DNA from: Hyaloscypha bicolor E
Taxonomy: Eukaryota; Ascomycota; Leotiomycetes; Helotiales; Hyaloscyphaceae
Direction of reading: 5' to 3'
Length of the DNA stretch: 64,000 nt
NCBI RefSeq assembly: GCF_002865645.1
Contig: NW_020194555.1
Coordinates: forward strand, 1,576,288-1,640,287
In this document: positions 46,976-58,292 of the stretch, piece by piece
Numbering within the stretch: the stretch's first letter is position 1
Layout: each line of letters opens with the position of its first letter
Position numbers and translations under genes: made by a program
The notes under the pieces: model-generated
Database searches by the model: none
What the model was told of the DNA's origin: nothing
The model's input: only the letters and a program-made list of their open reading frames with translations

Positions 46976-47337
46976 GATGGCGAGGCATCCGTTCAGCTGC
47001 CGCTAGGTGTACCTTGGCCCGTGCACGTTTAGCCGAACTCGATCTACAAATCATATCGTTAGAATCCTTAATTGAAAGCCTCTAATTTGCTACAATTTTG
47101 CGGTACATTTGATCACGGAAAGGCGCACTTGATGGCAGCTGAACGGATTTTCCTCCAGCGAGGCTTCCCAATAGATTTGGGAGGCCTCATTCATGCACAA
47201 GGCTGAGCTGGGCGTGCTTGAGTCGTCGTTTCTGATGCGAAGAGCCTTCAAATAGTTGAATAGCCCGCGCAAAGAGTTTCCCTTTCAGTTCTCTGAATTG
47301 TAGTTCACTTTCTGAGGTAAATGCTTCTTAGATTTTC

Positions 47338-49512
47338 ATGACATTTTGCTGCTCTGATCCACGAAGGGCTTCAATGGCATCACCTGCGTTGAACGAAAAT
47401 GTCTTCTCAAAGGAGGGGAATTCCCTAGTTCGTACGGAGGATATCCCACAGCCTGCTGCAAAAGACAGCGACAAGTCTCCTCCCCGGCGCCCGGTGTATT
47501 TTACAGTTCATCTAATCATTTGCCTCGTATGGCTCGGCCCAGCAATCGCTCTTTTAGTCCTGAACTTCCAGAACCGTGTCGTTGGCGCTAGTATCGGCTG
47601 TGTCAGCTGCCGCGTGAACCCATTCTCCAGCACCGTATACCAAGAACAGGCGAACTTCAATAAGAAAGACCATACAGCTCTCAGCGGTCTGCAGTTCGCT
47701 GCCAAGGCCCTGGAAATCTGGTTTGCGCTCGTGGCAGCTGGTTTTATATACGATGTACTTGTGATCATCTCGGTACATCGCGGCCATCTCCCCATCGGCA
47801 TGTTCGCGAAATATCTGCAATTCGGGGAACTCGTTAGCATTTTTCAGTTCCCATCTGGCTGCAAGAACCTCTTGCATTGGGGATTTATTTTCTTTGTGGT
47901 GTGCATGTGCCTTTTAATGAACGTCATCGGACCAGCTATCGCCATCTTGATGATACCGACTCTGCAATGGATCGACGTTGACTTCATGAGTACGGCAGTG
48001 TTCGATAAGTTGGCATCTAGCAGTCCTCCAAGCAATGTGGCTATCTCTCCGGGATGTACCGCATCTTTACTGGGAGTTGGAAATTTCTCTTGCACGGCGG
48101 AGCCATGCGCCCACACTCTGGATGAAGTATTCTCTTCCGTGGCGGCGTCACTAGGTCAGGTAAATGTTACCCCAATCGTATTCGATCCAGTCATTGTTCA
48201 GATAGATCACGTGTCCGTCATTGTCAACACGACGGACCCAGCCGTGGATTGGATCTTGAGCCGGCAGGTCGCCGGGGAGCTTTCCGATGATTATCTCCGC
48301 TATTCCACTGCACTTCAACAAGATCCCCCGCCTCCCAGGTACTCAACTTTGGAGAAATCTCTCAACACACTCCTCTCGCGAGAAGGTCCGGTTTTAGGTC
48401 TTGGTGGTGGTTGCTATAAGGGTAGTCTTGCTGTTGCTGAGCTAGCAGACGATAGGAGCATTCGCTGCTATGGTGGATGGAATCTGTTCTCCCAGGGTAA
48501 TTCCGAGTATGTCAAGTGCATTCGCGTAGGAAATGGATGGGCTGGGACAAATTTCCAATCGAATTTATATCTCAGCAATGCCAATTCGACAGGCAATGAT
48601 GTGGCTATAATCGCTCATTTCACGGATCACGCTCATACCCCACTCACCACCGACGACCCGCATTGCTTCGATGGTGATGGTAACCCCCAGTCGGATCCAG
48701 AATGTAACTGGGACGCCATATTCGCACAGTCACCTCCATCGGATCTATGGAATACCTCCACGAACTTCATACTCGTGGAATATCACATTCCGGGCCTCTC
48801 AACGCCAAACAACACAGTCTGGTGCGACGACATCTCATACCTAAACTTCCAAGGCTACTCCCTCGACCCATCGCCCTACTCAAACTTCATCCATCTAACC
48901 CTCCTCTCAGATTTCGCACCCGTCCTTCCAGGAACAGTTCCCCTCGTTGTACACCCGGACTGGATTCTCGCCGCCTGGTCAGCCGACCGAAACGGCACTG
49001 TCGACTCCACTCGTGCATCATCCTCACTAATGTCTGCTAGACTAGAGAATGCCCTGACGAACACGAATGCGAGTCGAGACTTAGATCTACTCAATTTCCT
49101 CGACGGCATCGTCATGGATCAAGCCCTCTCACTAATCGACTACTCCACCACGTCCACATCACCATCACCAACAACAACAGCGAAAACACGACCCAGCACC
49201 GACCACCCACAGCTCAAGACCTCGGCTCAGATCCAAGTCTGGATCTTCGGCTTGCACTCCGAGACCTCGAAACTCGGAGCGGCGGTCGTCGGCATCTGCT
49301 GTGTGGTTGCCGGGTTGCGCGTCGTCGCGGCGCTGAAGAGAGCCACGTTGGGCCATTACGCTGCGCCGAAGACGCTGATGGAGCTCCTTCTTGACGCGCT
49401 GCAGCACGATCCCTTGGTAGCGGCTCAGGAGGTCCATCCGAGGCGCGTGTCGGTGGGGGTCAAGGATCAATGGGGAAATTTGTCCTTTGTTAATACGGAA
49501 GGAATGGTTTAA
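47338..49512 (+). CDS. Large multi-pass membrane protein, unknown function
   Basis: Single-exon 724-aa frame. An in-frame ATG 12 codons later (47374, MASPALNENV) is the more natural start. Predicted hydrophobic segments: VHLIICLVWLGPAIALLVL, a pair at about residues 120-215 (ALEIWFALVAAGFIYDVLVI and GFIFFVVCMCLLMNVIGPAI), and one near the C-terminus (LGAAVVGICCVVAGLRVVAAL). Between the third and fourth lies a long extracellular or lumenal domain of about 430 residues with several Cys and N-glycosylation sites (NTTD, NSTG, NTSTN, NTNAS). The C-terminal cytoplasmic part ends RVSVGVKDQWGNLSF. This architecture occurs in fungal-specific membrane proteins without known role. I do not assign a function. 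Confidence 0.8.
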   Translation: MTFCCSDPRRASMASPALNENVFSKEGNSLVRTEDIPQPAAKDSDKSPPRRPVYFTVHLIICLVWLGPAIALLVLNFQNRVVGASIGCVSCRVNPFSSTVYQEQANFNKKDHTALSGLQFAAKALEIWFALVAAGFIYDVLVIISVHRGHLPIGMFAKYLQFGELVSIFQFPSGCKNLLHWGFIFFVVCMCLLMNVIGPAIAILMIPTLQWIDVDFMSTAVFDKLASSSPPSNVAISPGCTASLLGVGNFSCTAEPCAHTLDEVFSSVAASLGQVNVTPIVFDPVIVQIDHVSVIVNTTDPAVDWILSRQVAGELSDDYLRYSTALQQDPPPPRYSTLEKSLNTLLSREGPVLGLGGGCYKGSLAVAELADDRSIRCYGGWNLFSQGNSEYVKCIRVGNGWAGTNFQSNLYLSNANSTGNDVAIIAHFTDHAHTPLTTDDPHCFDGDGNPQSDPECNWDAIFAQSPPSDLWNTSTNFILVEYHIPGLSTPNNTVWCDDISYLNFQGYSLDPSPYSNFIHLTLLSDFAPVLPGTVPLVVHPDWILAAWSADRNGTVDSTRASSSLMSARLENALTNTNASRDLDLLNFLDGIVMDQALSLIDYSTTSTSPSPTTTAKTRPSTDHPQLKTSAQIQVWIFGLHSETSKLGAAVVGICCVVAGLRVVAALKRATLGHYAAPKTLMELLLDALQHDPLVAAQEVHPRRVSVGVKDQWGNLSFVNTEGMV

Positions 49513-50334
49513 TTAACGGGGGAAGGGGGGGGGGGGTGCTCTTAATTGCGATTTCGAAGTGTTAGCGGGCGTGTTTTTGGGGGTTTGGGAATTGCTGCTT
49601 GGTTTATGGAGTTGGTAAAGAACGCGGAGTTGGTGAAGAACACGGAGTTGGTAAAGATTATGGTCAAGCTTCGTGCGTTGTCGGGACTTGCTTCACTTTA
49701 TTGTGAGACCATCGTATTAGGCAGGGCTAGGTACTGGATTTTCTCTAGAAGCTGTAGCGTACTGCAGTTGTGTGTTCAATAATTTACTGATAACTGATTG
49801 ACTCGTTATCGGGGGGCAGAGTTCAGGGGCTCGGCTATTTTGGCAGTGAAAAGGGGCAGCACAGCGTAAAGCGGACAGATTATGATTGACGGTACAGGGA
49901 CGAAACGGTGAAAATCATGACTTATAGTAACATCGGTCTGAGACTGAAAGTCTAAGCAATGGGTTACGACTTTTGCACATTTCCTAGAAATGCGGCCGGG
50001 AGGCTGCATTAACGACACAGACCAGGTTTCGATTGGTTTGCAGATGGATAGACGTCTTCGACAGTGTGATTTGCCGGATAAACTCCATGACATGCCGTCA
50101 GAGAGAGATACTTCAGGCCTACATCGGCCAAAGTCGAAGTAAACCTGGAATCCCGACGGCTGACTTGAAGCAAACAACTCCCCACTCGCCTGCCCCTCAG
50201 CCGCTTTCGCCAAGTCAACTCATGTTCAACTGTACCCGCCTCAATACTAGACCTCAGGAATCACCTCGCTAGTCCTAACCCAGGTTGAATCTCTGATCTA
50301 ATCTGTCAAAATCCGTAGTGTCGGATAGTCCAGG
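49513..50334. other. Intergenic
   Basis: 822 bp. It contains a tandem repeat at 49609-49662 and no supportable gene. The minus-strand frame 49806-50213 has no domain. Confidence 0.45.
49609..49662 (+). repeat. 18-bp tandem repeat, 3 copies
   Basis: Three successive units of GAGTTGGTRAAGAACRCG, the third degenerate at its end. Confidence 0.85.
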
Positions 50335-52016
50335 ATGTCGTCGTTCGTGTTGGGCGTACCCTCTCTTCTGGCCTATCTTGTCACAGCCGCCCTCGTCTGG
50401 ATCACCAACCTCGTGATATACCGACGCTTCTTCCACCCACTGGCTAAGATTCCCGGTCCACTCTGGGCTTCTATCACGCACTATTACATCGTCAAGTACA
50501 ACCTATTCAGCGGACGCAGCCAATTCTACCTCCAAGTCGAGAAACTGCACCAGCAGTACGGCCCCATTATTCGAATATCACCTGACGAGATCCATCTCAT
50601 TGATCCCGGTAACTATGAGAAGGTGTATTATATTAGATCTACGGCACCCTCGAAAGCGGGATATTTCTACGATGCGTTTGGATTGAAGACTGCCGCCTTT
50701 GGAACGACGGACAATGCGCTGCATCGCGTGCGTCGTGCGGCCATCAACCCCGTCTTCTCCCGCAAGGCGGTCTTGCAACTTGAAGATGTCATTCAAGCCA
50801 AGACCCAGAAGCTAGTTCATCGTATGGAAGACATACTCTCGGAAGGAAAACCAGTCGACTTGCACCATGGGTATCGTGCTTTGGCTGTGGATATCGTGAC
50901 CGACTATTCTTTTGATAATTGCTATAATCAACTGGATATGCCGAACTTTGGGGCTGACTTTTTTGATATGACCGGAGAGCTCAGTCCAAGGGGCTGGGTG
51001 CTGCAAGCTTTCCCGATCCTGGGGCCGATCTCGAATCTTGTTACGCTGGGGTTAGCGAAGAGGATGAATACGGGTCTTTATCATTTCTTGCAATTCAGAA
51101 AGGTAATTCTCATCACCTTGTGCCTGAACCAAAAGACTAAAAACAATAACACCACACTAGAGATGCGTTGAAGAGATAACAGCAGTAAAGAAATCCATCG
51201 ACGAAGGAAGCGACAAGTCGAAACACAAAACGGTCTTCCATCAACTCCTCGACCCCAACGTCACCGAAGGCCATGTCGTACCCGGGATTGAAGATCTCAC
51301 GGACGAAGCCTTCACCATCCTGACAGCGGCTGCTGACACCACCGGACACGCCATGGCGATCCTCACCTACTACGCTGTCTCCAACCCCGTGATCTACCGT
51401 ACTCTAGCAGCGGAACTCAAAACAGCATTCCCCGACCGCGTCGAGAATCTAGATTACGCAACACTTGAGAAACTACCCTACCTAACAGCAGTTATCAAGG
51501 AGGGATTGCGCCTCTCTTACGGTGTTCCTGGCCGACTTCCGAGAACCATCACCGCCCCAACGGCGACGTTCAACGGCTATACCGTCCCAAAAGGCACGAT
51601 TGTGGGAATGAGTATTTACTTGATGCACCGAGCTCCAGATATCTTTCCAGAGCCAGATAAATTTGATCCCGAGCGCTGGCTCGATCCGGTGAAATCGAAG
51701 AAGTTGGATAAGTATTTGGTGTCGTTCAGCAGGGGCTCGACGCAGTGTGTTGGAATGCAGTAAGAGTTTTCAAATCATTCCTCTACTTCCTCAAACCCGT
51801 GCGGTTAAAGTTAAGGATCGAGAGGATTGACAAGCTAAATTTTTATATTTTAGTCTTGCGTACTTGCAGCTTTATGTTGGCATCGGCACCATTTTCCGCA
51901 AGTTCGAGAATCTTCGCATCTTCGAGACGACTCGGGAGGACTTGGTGTTTGATGATTTCTTTGGGCCGTTTTTTCTGAATGAACAGAAGAAGATCAAAGT
52001 TATCAATGGAACATAA
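50335..52016 (+). CDS. Cytochrome P450 monooxygenase
   Basis: Exons 50335-51102, 51161-51759 and 51854-52016 (509 aa). Introns are 58 nt (phase 0) and 94 nt (phase 2), the latter splitting the heme loop. Features in order: N-terminal membrane anchor (LLAYLVTAALVWITNLVIY), proline hinge KIPGPLWA, HRVRRAAINPVFS (C-helix), I-helix AAADTTGH, K-helix KEGLRLSYGVPGR (ExxR), FDPERWLD, and the heme loop FSRGSTQCVGM joined to HLAYLQLYV. The layout resembles fungal trichodiene-oxygenase/CYP58-like enzymes. The usual Arg in FxxGxRxCxG is Thr here, while the Cys ligand is kept. No reductase or backbone enzyme is adjacent, so the substrate is unknown. It is likely ER-bound and dependent on cytochrome P450 reductase. 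Confidence 0.88.
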
Positions 52017-53041
52017 TGTTTTGGTGACATTTTCTATCAATTAGTTGAAGGACAAGCAATTGTTTGCCTGGCAGGGGTTATCATTTCAAAACTAGTTCAG
52101 GAACGTTGTCCCGTGACTGTCTCGGGTTCCACCGCAGACTTTTACTTACACAATTTACTTCTTCCAAAATAGTACATTTGGTCAGTGTAACTGAATCAGA
52201 AACATTCGATCGAGGAAGGGGAAATTGTCGCAAGGTTGTGCCTTCTCGCATGGTGGTGACACGGAACGGACTCTGTTTGGTGGCGTCCCCACGTGGGTGG
52301 TGGATTGGACATGCCACAAAATCTCGAGATTGGTTGGCTGCGTCATTAAATGCGAACGGGCAGATTATTTTTGAGGGTGGCATCGAACTTATTTAGTCCC
52401 TTCAATACTTTCCTGAGAGATTCCTTTGTCAATGGATGATCTTCAGAGGCGAGGGGTAAGCTTTGATGATCGCTGGATACTGGGCTTTACAGCCCAGTGA
52501 GCAAAAGCCTTTGCGCTACGCTACGCTACTAACAGCGCTGTTCACCTTAAAGAGCTGGACTTCATGGGGGACGCGAGGCCGCGGAAGGCTGTGGACGAAC
52601 AACGGGGTTGCATTTAGAAGGTGGCTGCAGCAACGGCCCCCAATTGGTGGACCTGGGTACCATTGATGCAAGTTCCCGTTCACAGGCACCGAATGAAGAA
52701 GGTTAAACCCACAACGTTGACATGGGGAAGCTCCCCACGAATGCAGCTTTCCCCTCCATTCAAGCAAGTGCAAAAAGGACGAATGCGCGATATCTCAGGC
52801 ACAACCAATAGTTTTCTAGTAGTGACACTCTGAGGCTGACTTTTCACCTGCTAAGTAGTTACTTCACGGCTGAGAAATCTACAAGCTCTTTGGCGAGGCA
52901 CGTGGGCTTTGGTGAAGCTTGCTGCAACCTTGCCGTAGGCTTGCTTGTGCCTGAAGTCAAAATGGCGAGTTCGTCCCACTTTAGAGTATGCTCCCATGTC
53001 GGTGGATTTCCCGGACCATCTTGCAATCTTCACTTTTCATC
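52017..53041. other. Intergenic
   Basis: 1.0 kb. Only weak short frames, no feature supported. Confidence 0.45.
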
Positions 53042-54691
53042 ATGTTGTTCAAAACTGCCACCGTTGTGGCTTTGGCAGCTACAGCCAGCTGCGCAACAAT
53101 TCTGTCAGAGAAGAGAAATAGCGGCTGCCCTGACGATCAAGAACCCACTCAGGTCCGCTTGGCGTATCATGGCGATCGAGGCATGTCCGTCAGTTGGAAC
53201 ACGAAGTCGAAGTTGGCCAAGCCGTCCGTTGAGTTCGGGACGACCATGGAGCTTGGTGGGACTGTGTCATCCAGCGAATCAATCACCTATCCAACCTCGT
53301 CGACCTACAACAATCATGTTGTTATCACTGGACTCCAGCCGAACACCAGGTATCACTATCAGCCATATTGTAGTCAGCGTATCTACAGCTTCACGACAGC
53401 GAAATCTGTTGGTGATGGTGATGATTTTAAGTTCGCTATGGTTGGAGATATGGGAACGATGGGTCCTGATGGCCTCTCGACAACAGTCGGAAAGGGTGCT
53501 GCCAACCCCCTGAAGCCTGGCGAGAAGAATTCGATTGACTCCCTTCACGATCAGAAAACAAGTTTTGACTTCGTGTGGCACGGTCAGTCAGCATCGTTTG
53601 ATATGGTTTCGAATCAGCTGACAAATTATAGTTGGTGACATTGCGTACGCTGATTCCTGGGTCAAGGAGGAGACTGGGGGATATGTCACACCCCTCAACC
53701 TCAACGACAAGGGAGCAGAGTATGACAAGATCCTCAACGAGTTCTATGACGAGATAGAACCAATCACCAGAGATGTTCCCTACATGGTTGGCCCGGGAAA
53801 TCACGAAGCCAACTGCGACAACGGCGCGAATCTCACTCTGTGCTTGCCCGGCCAGCTGAACTTTACGGGATATCGTGCGCATTGGAACATGCCATCGGAC
53901 GTCTCCGGCGGTGTTGAAAACTTTTGGTATTCGTGGAACCACGGAATGGTGCATTTCATCACCTTCAACACTGAAACTGATTTCCCAAATGCGCCTGATG
54001 AGCCTGGTGGTGAGGGTGCTGAGTTTGCTGGCCCATTTGCTCCAAGTGGTGCTCAGCTTGCTTGGTTGGCAAAGGACCTTGCGGCTGTAGACCGAAAGAA
54101 GACACCATGGGTTATTGCAGCTGGCCACCGGCCGTGGTATGTCAGCACAACTGAAGTAAGTTCTCTGACTACGTACCCTTCCCCTCTGTCTTTCAGGGTA
54201 CAATGTTCAAAATCAGTATACCGTGGTCAGTACTGACTCCATACTTCTTTTTAGTGTAAGGAGTGCCAGGCGGCTTTCGAACCGCTTTTGCTCAAGTATG
54301 GTGTTGACCTTGTTCTTCACGGACACAAGCACTTCTACGAACGCGAGTCAGCGATCAATAACTTCACCGCCTCAGAGATTGAGAAGAATCCGTCGGCTCC
54401 GTGGTATATAGTCAACGGCGCCGCAGGCCACTACGATGGTAAGGCAATAAACTTTCTCCTCCTTTCATCGAGAGTTACTGACTCCCCAATTTTCAAGGAC
54501 TCGACACTCCCACTTTCCCCTTGGTCCCAACCTCGAGAAAGCTGATTGTCGAATACGGTTGGAGCTTATTCACGGTGCATAACTGCACACACTTGACGAC
54601 TGAATTCATTGCAAGCGGAAATGGCTCTGTCCTTGACACAGCAACTCTGTACAAGGCGCGAACTTGCGATGTTACCAAGGACCACCCCTAG
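53042..54691 (+). CDS. Secreted purple acid phosphatase (metallophosphoesterase)
   Basis: Exons 53042-53582, 53632-54155, 54255-54438 and 54498-54691 (480 aa). Introns are 49, 99 and 59 nt with phases 1, 0 and 1. The ATG at 53042 begins a signal peptide (LFKTATVVALAATASC). An N-terminal fibronectin-like domain (QVRLAYHGDRGMSVSWNT, TRYHYQP) precedes the catalytic domain. Metal-binding motifs are all present: VGDMGTMG, GDIAYADSW, GPGNHEANC, IAAGHRPWY and LHGHKHFYER. The C-terminal tail VNGAAGHYDG is typical. The enzyme hydrolyses phosphomonoesters outside the cell at acidic pH, often induced by phosphate starvation. It lies about 1 kb downstream of the P450 and appears unrelated to it. The splice before CKECQAAFEP is supported by phase. 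Confidence 0.93.
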
Positions 54692-57324
54692 TGGCTCTTG
54701 CCCGCATAATTGAGTGCTACTCACCCTGGCTTAGCTTTTGAAGGAGACGAAGACAGTACAAATGCGATTAATTTAATGGAATAATGAGACTTTAGTAATG
54801 GGCACCTGCTGCATAATATTCACAAGCTGAATCGTAAAAATGAGCCCTTACGTGCACGTGACTGCGAGCTTTGTGGTCAGGTTTCTCGAAGGCAAGCTCT
54901 CCTCGCGCATCTGTTTACTCGCTGTGGCTTCGTCTCTATAATTTGGCGAGAATGAGAGCAAGTGGATGTGCATCGCTTGATCCTTCTATAAATCTGGACT
55001 CTGAGACAAGATATAAGGGAACAATACCTCAGGCCGGTTGAAGGACCATAAAACGTGAGGTGCTCTCCGAATTCGCTTCTTCCTCCGCTTCGAGAAAGTT
55101 AACAAACCCAGTCTGGCCTCTTTTCGCTCGGCTCAAAAAAATTGCAAAAATTAATCGCGCTTTCTACCAGATCATTATAATTATTTGGAAACTGCAAAAG
55201 AGATCTAGTTATCGGCACTTTTCTGATGATGAAACCTACAAAATTGAGCATCGCTGACGTTTCATCTACAGAGTCGCTGCTTCTTCTTGTTGTCTAAATC
55301 ACCTCTTTCATCGAGCTTCTTCTTGCACACAGAAAAACACAGACGATCAAGATTGGTAGTGATTGATGAGCTATGTGAGGAGTCACTTCTAATCAGGCTG
55401 AGGCTTTCTTGGATTTCCTCTCTGCAAGTGTTGGGAGGCTCTCTCCCTGATCTGAAATTGTGATCACACGTTCACATCCTCGTTTGAGTTTTCTCTATCA
55501 AGAACACACGCACAACGTAATAGGTGGTATTTTGTGAACTTTGTCAGAGGAACTGTATTCAATCACTTCGGTTCTTTCCTTCGTGCTACTTTTGATTTAA
55601 AACGGTGCCCAACCATCTTTCTTCAGATTGTAGCTTGGGAACATCCAACCTCGTCAGCGATTAAAAACAAGACCCGTGACTTGGAGTCATGGAGCCGGGA
55701 GTCTTAAATGCCATCTTGAATTGTGGACCAAAAAAGAAAACAGAACATTTAACTGTAAACAAGTGTTCTTGATTCCGCGTCAGGGCTGTGGCTTTGAAGA
55801 CTTTCCTAGCAGACGCGCCTTTCTCTCACGTATCCGTGCTTCCTCTTCTTCCAGCCAGCGCAGCTCGCACTCGTCAGGTCCTGAGATCGGTGGTTGCGAG
55901 GATTCATGAGGATGTGAGCTGGGTGATGATGTCTCCGCACTGTTGTCCTGGACAGCTTCTGGGGATGAAAACTCGGTTGGTTTCTTAGATGACTTGAAAT
56001 GTTACATAGCATATCTTAACAGGTCACATCAGGAACCGAAGTACCCTGTCCTCAGAATGAGTCCAAAAGAAGTCTTTGTCGGACCTTCTCACCAAGCCAG
56101 TACTCAGAATCCAGCTGTACAAAAGCGCGCGGCATTGAAATCCGTCCAACTCGATAAGCGAGGACGGGCGCAATTTTAACGCTCGCATTACAAAAATTCT
56201 CATAATTTCGCATTATATTCTATTATTATAAAAATTTCGCCGAAGTTAGATCTGCTTCTTTTCTATTACATAAAGCACTTTTGAAGAGTTTCGGGCGTTC
56301 CATTGAGATTTGGTGTAATTTTTTGAACGTAGCGATTTTGGTGTTCCTCGCATTTTGGCAGATGGACGGTTTTCAACGCCGCGCGCTTTTGTATAACTTA
56401 GAAGCAACAAATGGAATTTCACGCTTGGGTATTATTCTAACACTACCCAAACAGCAGTGGTAAATACAATTGAAGATCGAAACTTGAGATCCGACCCGAA
56501 AAATCACCAAACAAGTGAAATGTCATTTGATTAACCATTGCTCCAACGCAGGCCAAACGTAGTCGTCAATCAGGCCAAGCTTTGGGGGCGATATCGTCAT
56601 GCGTTTTCACCTCAATTTCGGAATCATATGTCCACTATAGACTTGTGCAACTTAACGTTTGGTGTTCGTCTCATGTTTTTAGACGTTTTAATAAACGCTA
56701 GTCTCTTCAATTCCTGAGACGGTCTGTCCGGAAGCAACTTCAACCGAAGACTAAGTACCAAACTACCCTCGACACGGGTCTTAAGACTTCGAATATATGC
56801 AAGCTGCGAACCACGAGAACAGATCGTAAACCGCGGATATAAGACTCCCGCGCGACAGTTTCTCTCGTAGATGAGGTTATCCGTAACGACTGTCAATCCT
56901 GAAGGAGCAGACTCATTTCAAAGGTTGAGCCAGTTGTCGGCGTTGAAATACGGTACCGCGGTTTGGCTTCGTTTTCCGGCAACAGGTGAGCCGTTGAAGC
57001 TGCGGTGTTGGAACATGCAGAGGTACTTGATTGATTTAACCAGAACACTCAGGCAAGAAATAGCGAACTGATAAAGGTGGACGTGTTCGCATTACGAGGC
57101 CCAAGAGTTCGGTACCGCATTTCCAGAACGTTTGTGGGGTACAAGTGAACTACTTTTCAAGCTTTCACGACAGGCCCAGCCACGATCGCCGCAAGTTGGG
57201 AAGGAAGATAAGTTGGTCCTTCCTTCTTTTTGGCATATTCTGTTTGCGCAAAATTCCCTAATACAGGAGTTCCTAACGCATTCAGCACGCCCTCATTGCT
57301 GCCTGGTATCAATTATGCTTGAGC
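54692..57324. other. Gene-poor region
   Basis: 2.6 kb of AT-moderate intergenic DNA. No frame shows a domain. Homopolymer-rich areas occur at about 55130-55200 and 56200-56260. Confidence 0.5.
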
Positions 57325-57328
57325 TCTC
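57325..57328. other. Left target-site duplication TCTC
   Basis: TCTC immediately precedes the left terminal inverted repeat and is repeated immediately after the right one (60228-60231). Confidence 0.8.
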
Positions 57329-57499
57329 TGTTCACGCCCGTTCGTCAATACGAGCGGTTTACCAATCGGGCGCTACGATTGGTCAATCGGCCTTCCGATT
57401 AATCAATCGTAGCTCCCATTGATCAATAGGAAATGGAATACGATTCGCAAGCCACAGTAGGTCCCGATTAATCAATAAGGGGGCCGATTGATCAATCGG
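57329..57499. repeat. Left terminal inverted repeat with palindromic motifs
   Basis: Within the arm the near-palindrome CGATTGATCAATCG recurs as variants at about 57376-57389, 57396-57409, 57417-57431, 57464-57477 and 57485-57498. The motif is a likely transposase-binding site. The right arm has the same set. Confidence 0.85.
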
Positions 57500-57923
57500 C
57501 TAATATTGAGGTCTCGGGAATAGCAAAAGCTTTACTATACATGCCTCCTACTACGTCTAGGCGCTCCTATAGCTACCCTAGCCCTTTTTGGTACCCTCCC
57601 CTCCACTTGATCACCTGATTCTCCTCCTTCTCTAGCTCCATTCTCACGTGCTTGCTCCTCAGCTACTCTCTTCTTTGCTCTCTCAGATACTCTTCCAGCC
57701 TTCTGAACTAATGCAATTGAACCACGATTATTCTCCTTTACTACCGCTTTAGGGAGGATGATTTTATCCCTCTTGTGGGTTGCACCAGTAGTAGATAAAT
57801 CAGGATAAGTTAATTGGGAGATGATTTTATTAAGGGCACTATGCGGCCAGAGAGTAGTAAGCTCGCCATACTTAGTAGCTAAGCGGTAGCCCTATTTTAA
57901 TTAGCTTTTATTAAAAGTAAGGC

Positions 57924-58292
57924 TTATAAACTACATACCTTTGGAGTCTTTTCCAGAACTCTTACTGGAATTCTAGCCATTTCCGTACCGAATCTGTATT
58001 GCTTTGGGATCTGGAGGGTTGCAATCTCTTGAATATCATATTCAAGAGCTTTGGAATTCGCTCTCTTTACTATATTCTCCTTCTGTTTTCTCATATGCTC
58101 CGTAACCCTCCTAGTTAGCTCAGATAAAATCATCTCCTCAGCTACTTCCTCCTGTTCTGCTTCCTCATCTACGAAAAAGCTATCCTCTCCATCCTCTCTA
58201 TTCTCTCCATTCTCTCCATTCTCTCCATTCTCTCCATTCTCTCCATCCTCTCTATCCTCTCCAGAAGCGCTACTCTCAGTAGTACCTTCCAT
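57924..58292 (-). pseudogene. C-terminal part of the transposon integrase
   Basis: 122-codon open frame (part of a longer minus-strand gene with in-frame stops upstream). It begins after the LYEVWFGRKPP region and has an acidic, repeat-rich stretch (GENGENGENGEN, from 9-bp ATTCTCTCC-type units at 58199-58261). It ends KTPKVCSL. It has no independent function. Confidence 0.7.
58199..58261 (+). repeat. 9-bp tandem repeat inside the integrase tail
   Basis: Repeated ATTCTCTCC units, on the plus strand, that encode the Glu-Asn-Gly repeat on the minus strand. Confidence 0.75.

Larger units (their letters stand above)
42813..47337. other. Long gene-poor upstream region
   Basis: 4.5 kb with no supportable gene on either strand. 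It carries GC- and CT-rich leader DNA next to the ATPase start, low-complexity GT/GCTG tandem repeats (43675-43735), and a pair of inverted related segments (46545-46612 and 46815-46975). Many overlapping frames on both strands are compositional artefacts. A 217-codon frame (44430-45083) has no domain. Confidence 0.5.

Noticed and set aside
49806..50213. A 135-codon minus-strand frame upstream of the P450.
   Set aside because: No domain, no splice context, and it overlaps the probable P450 leader region.
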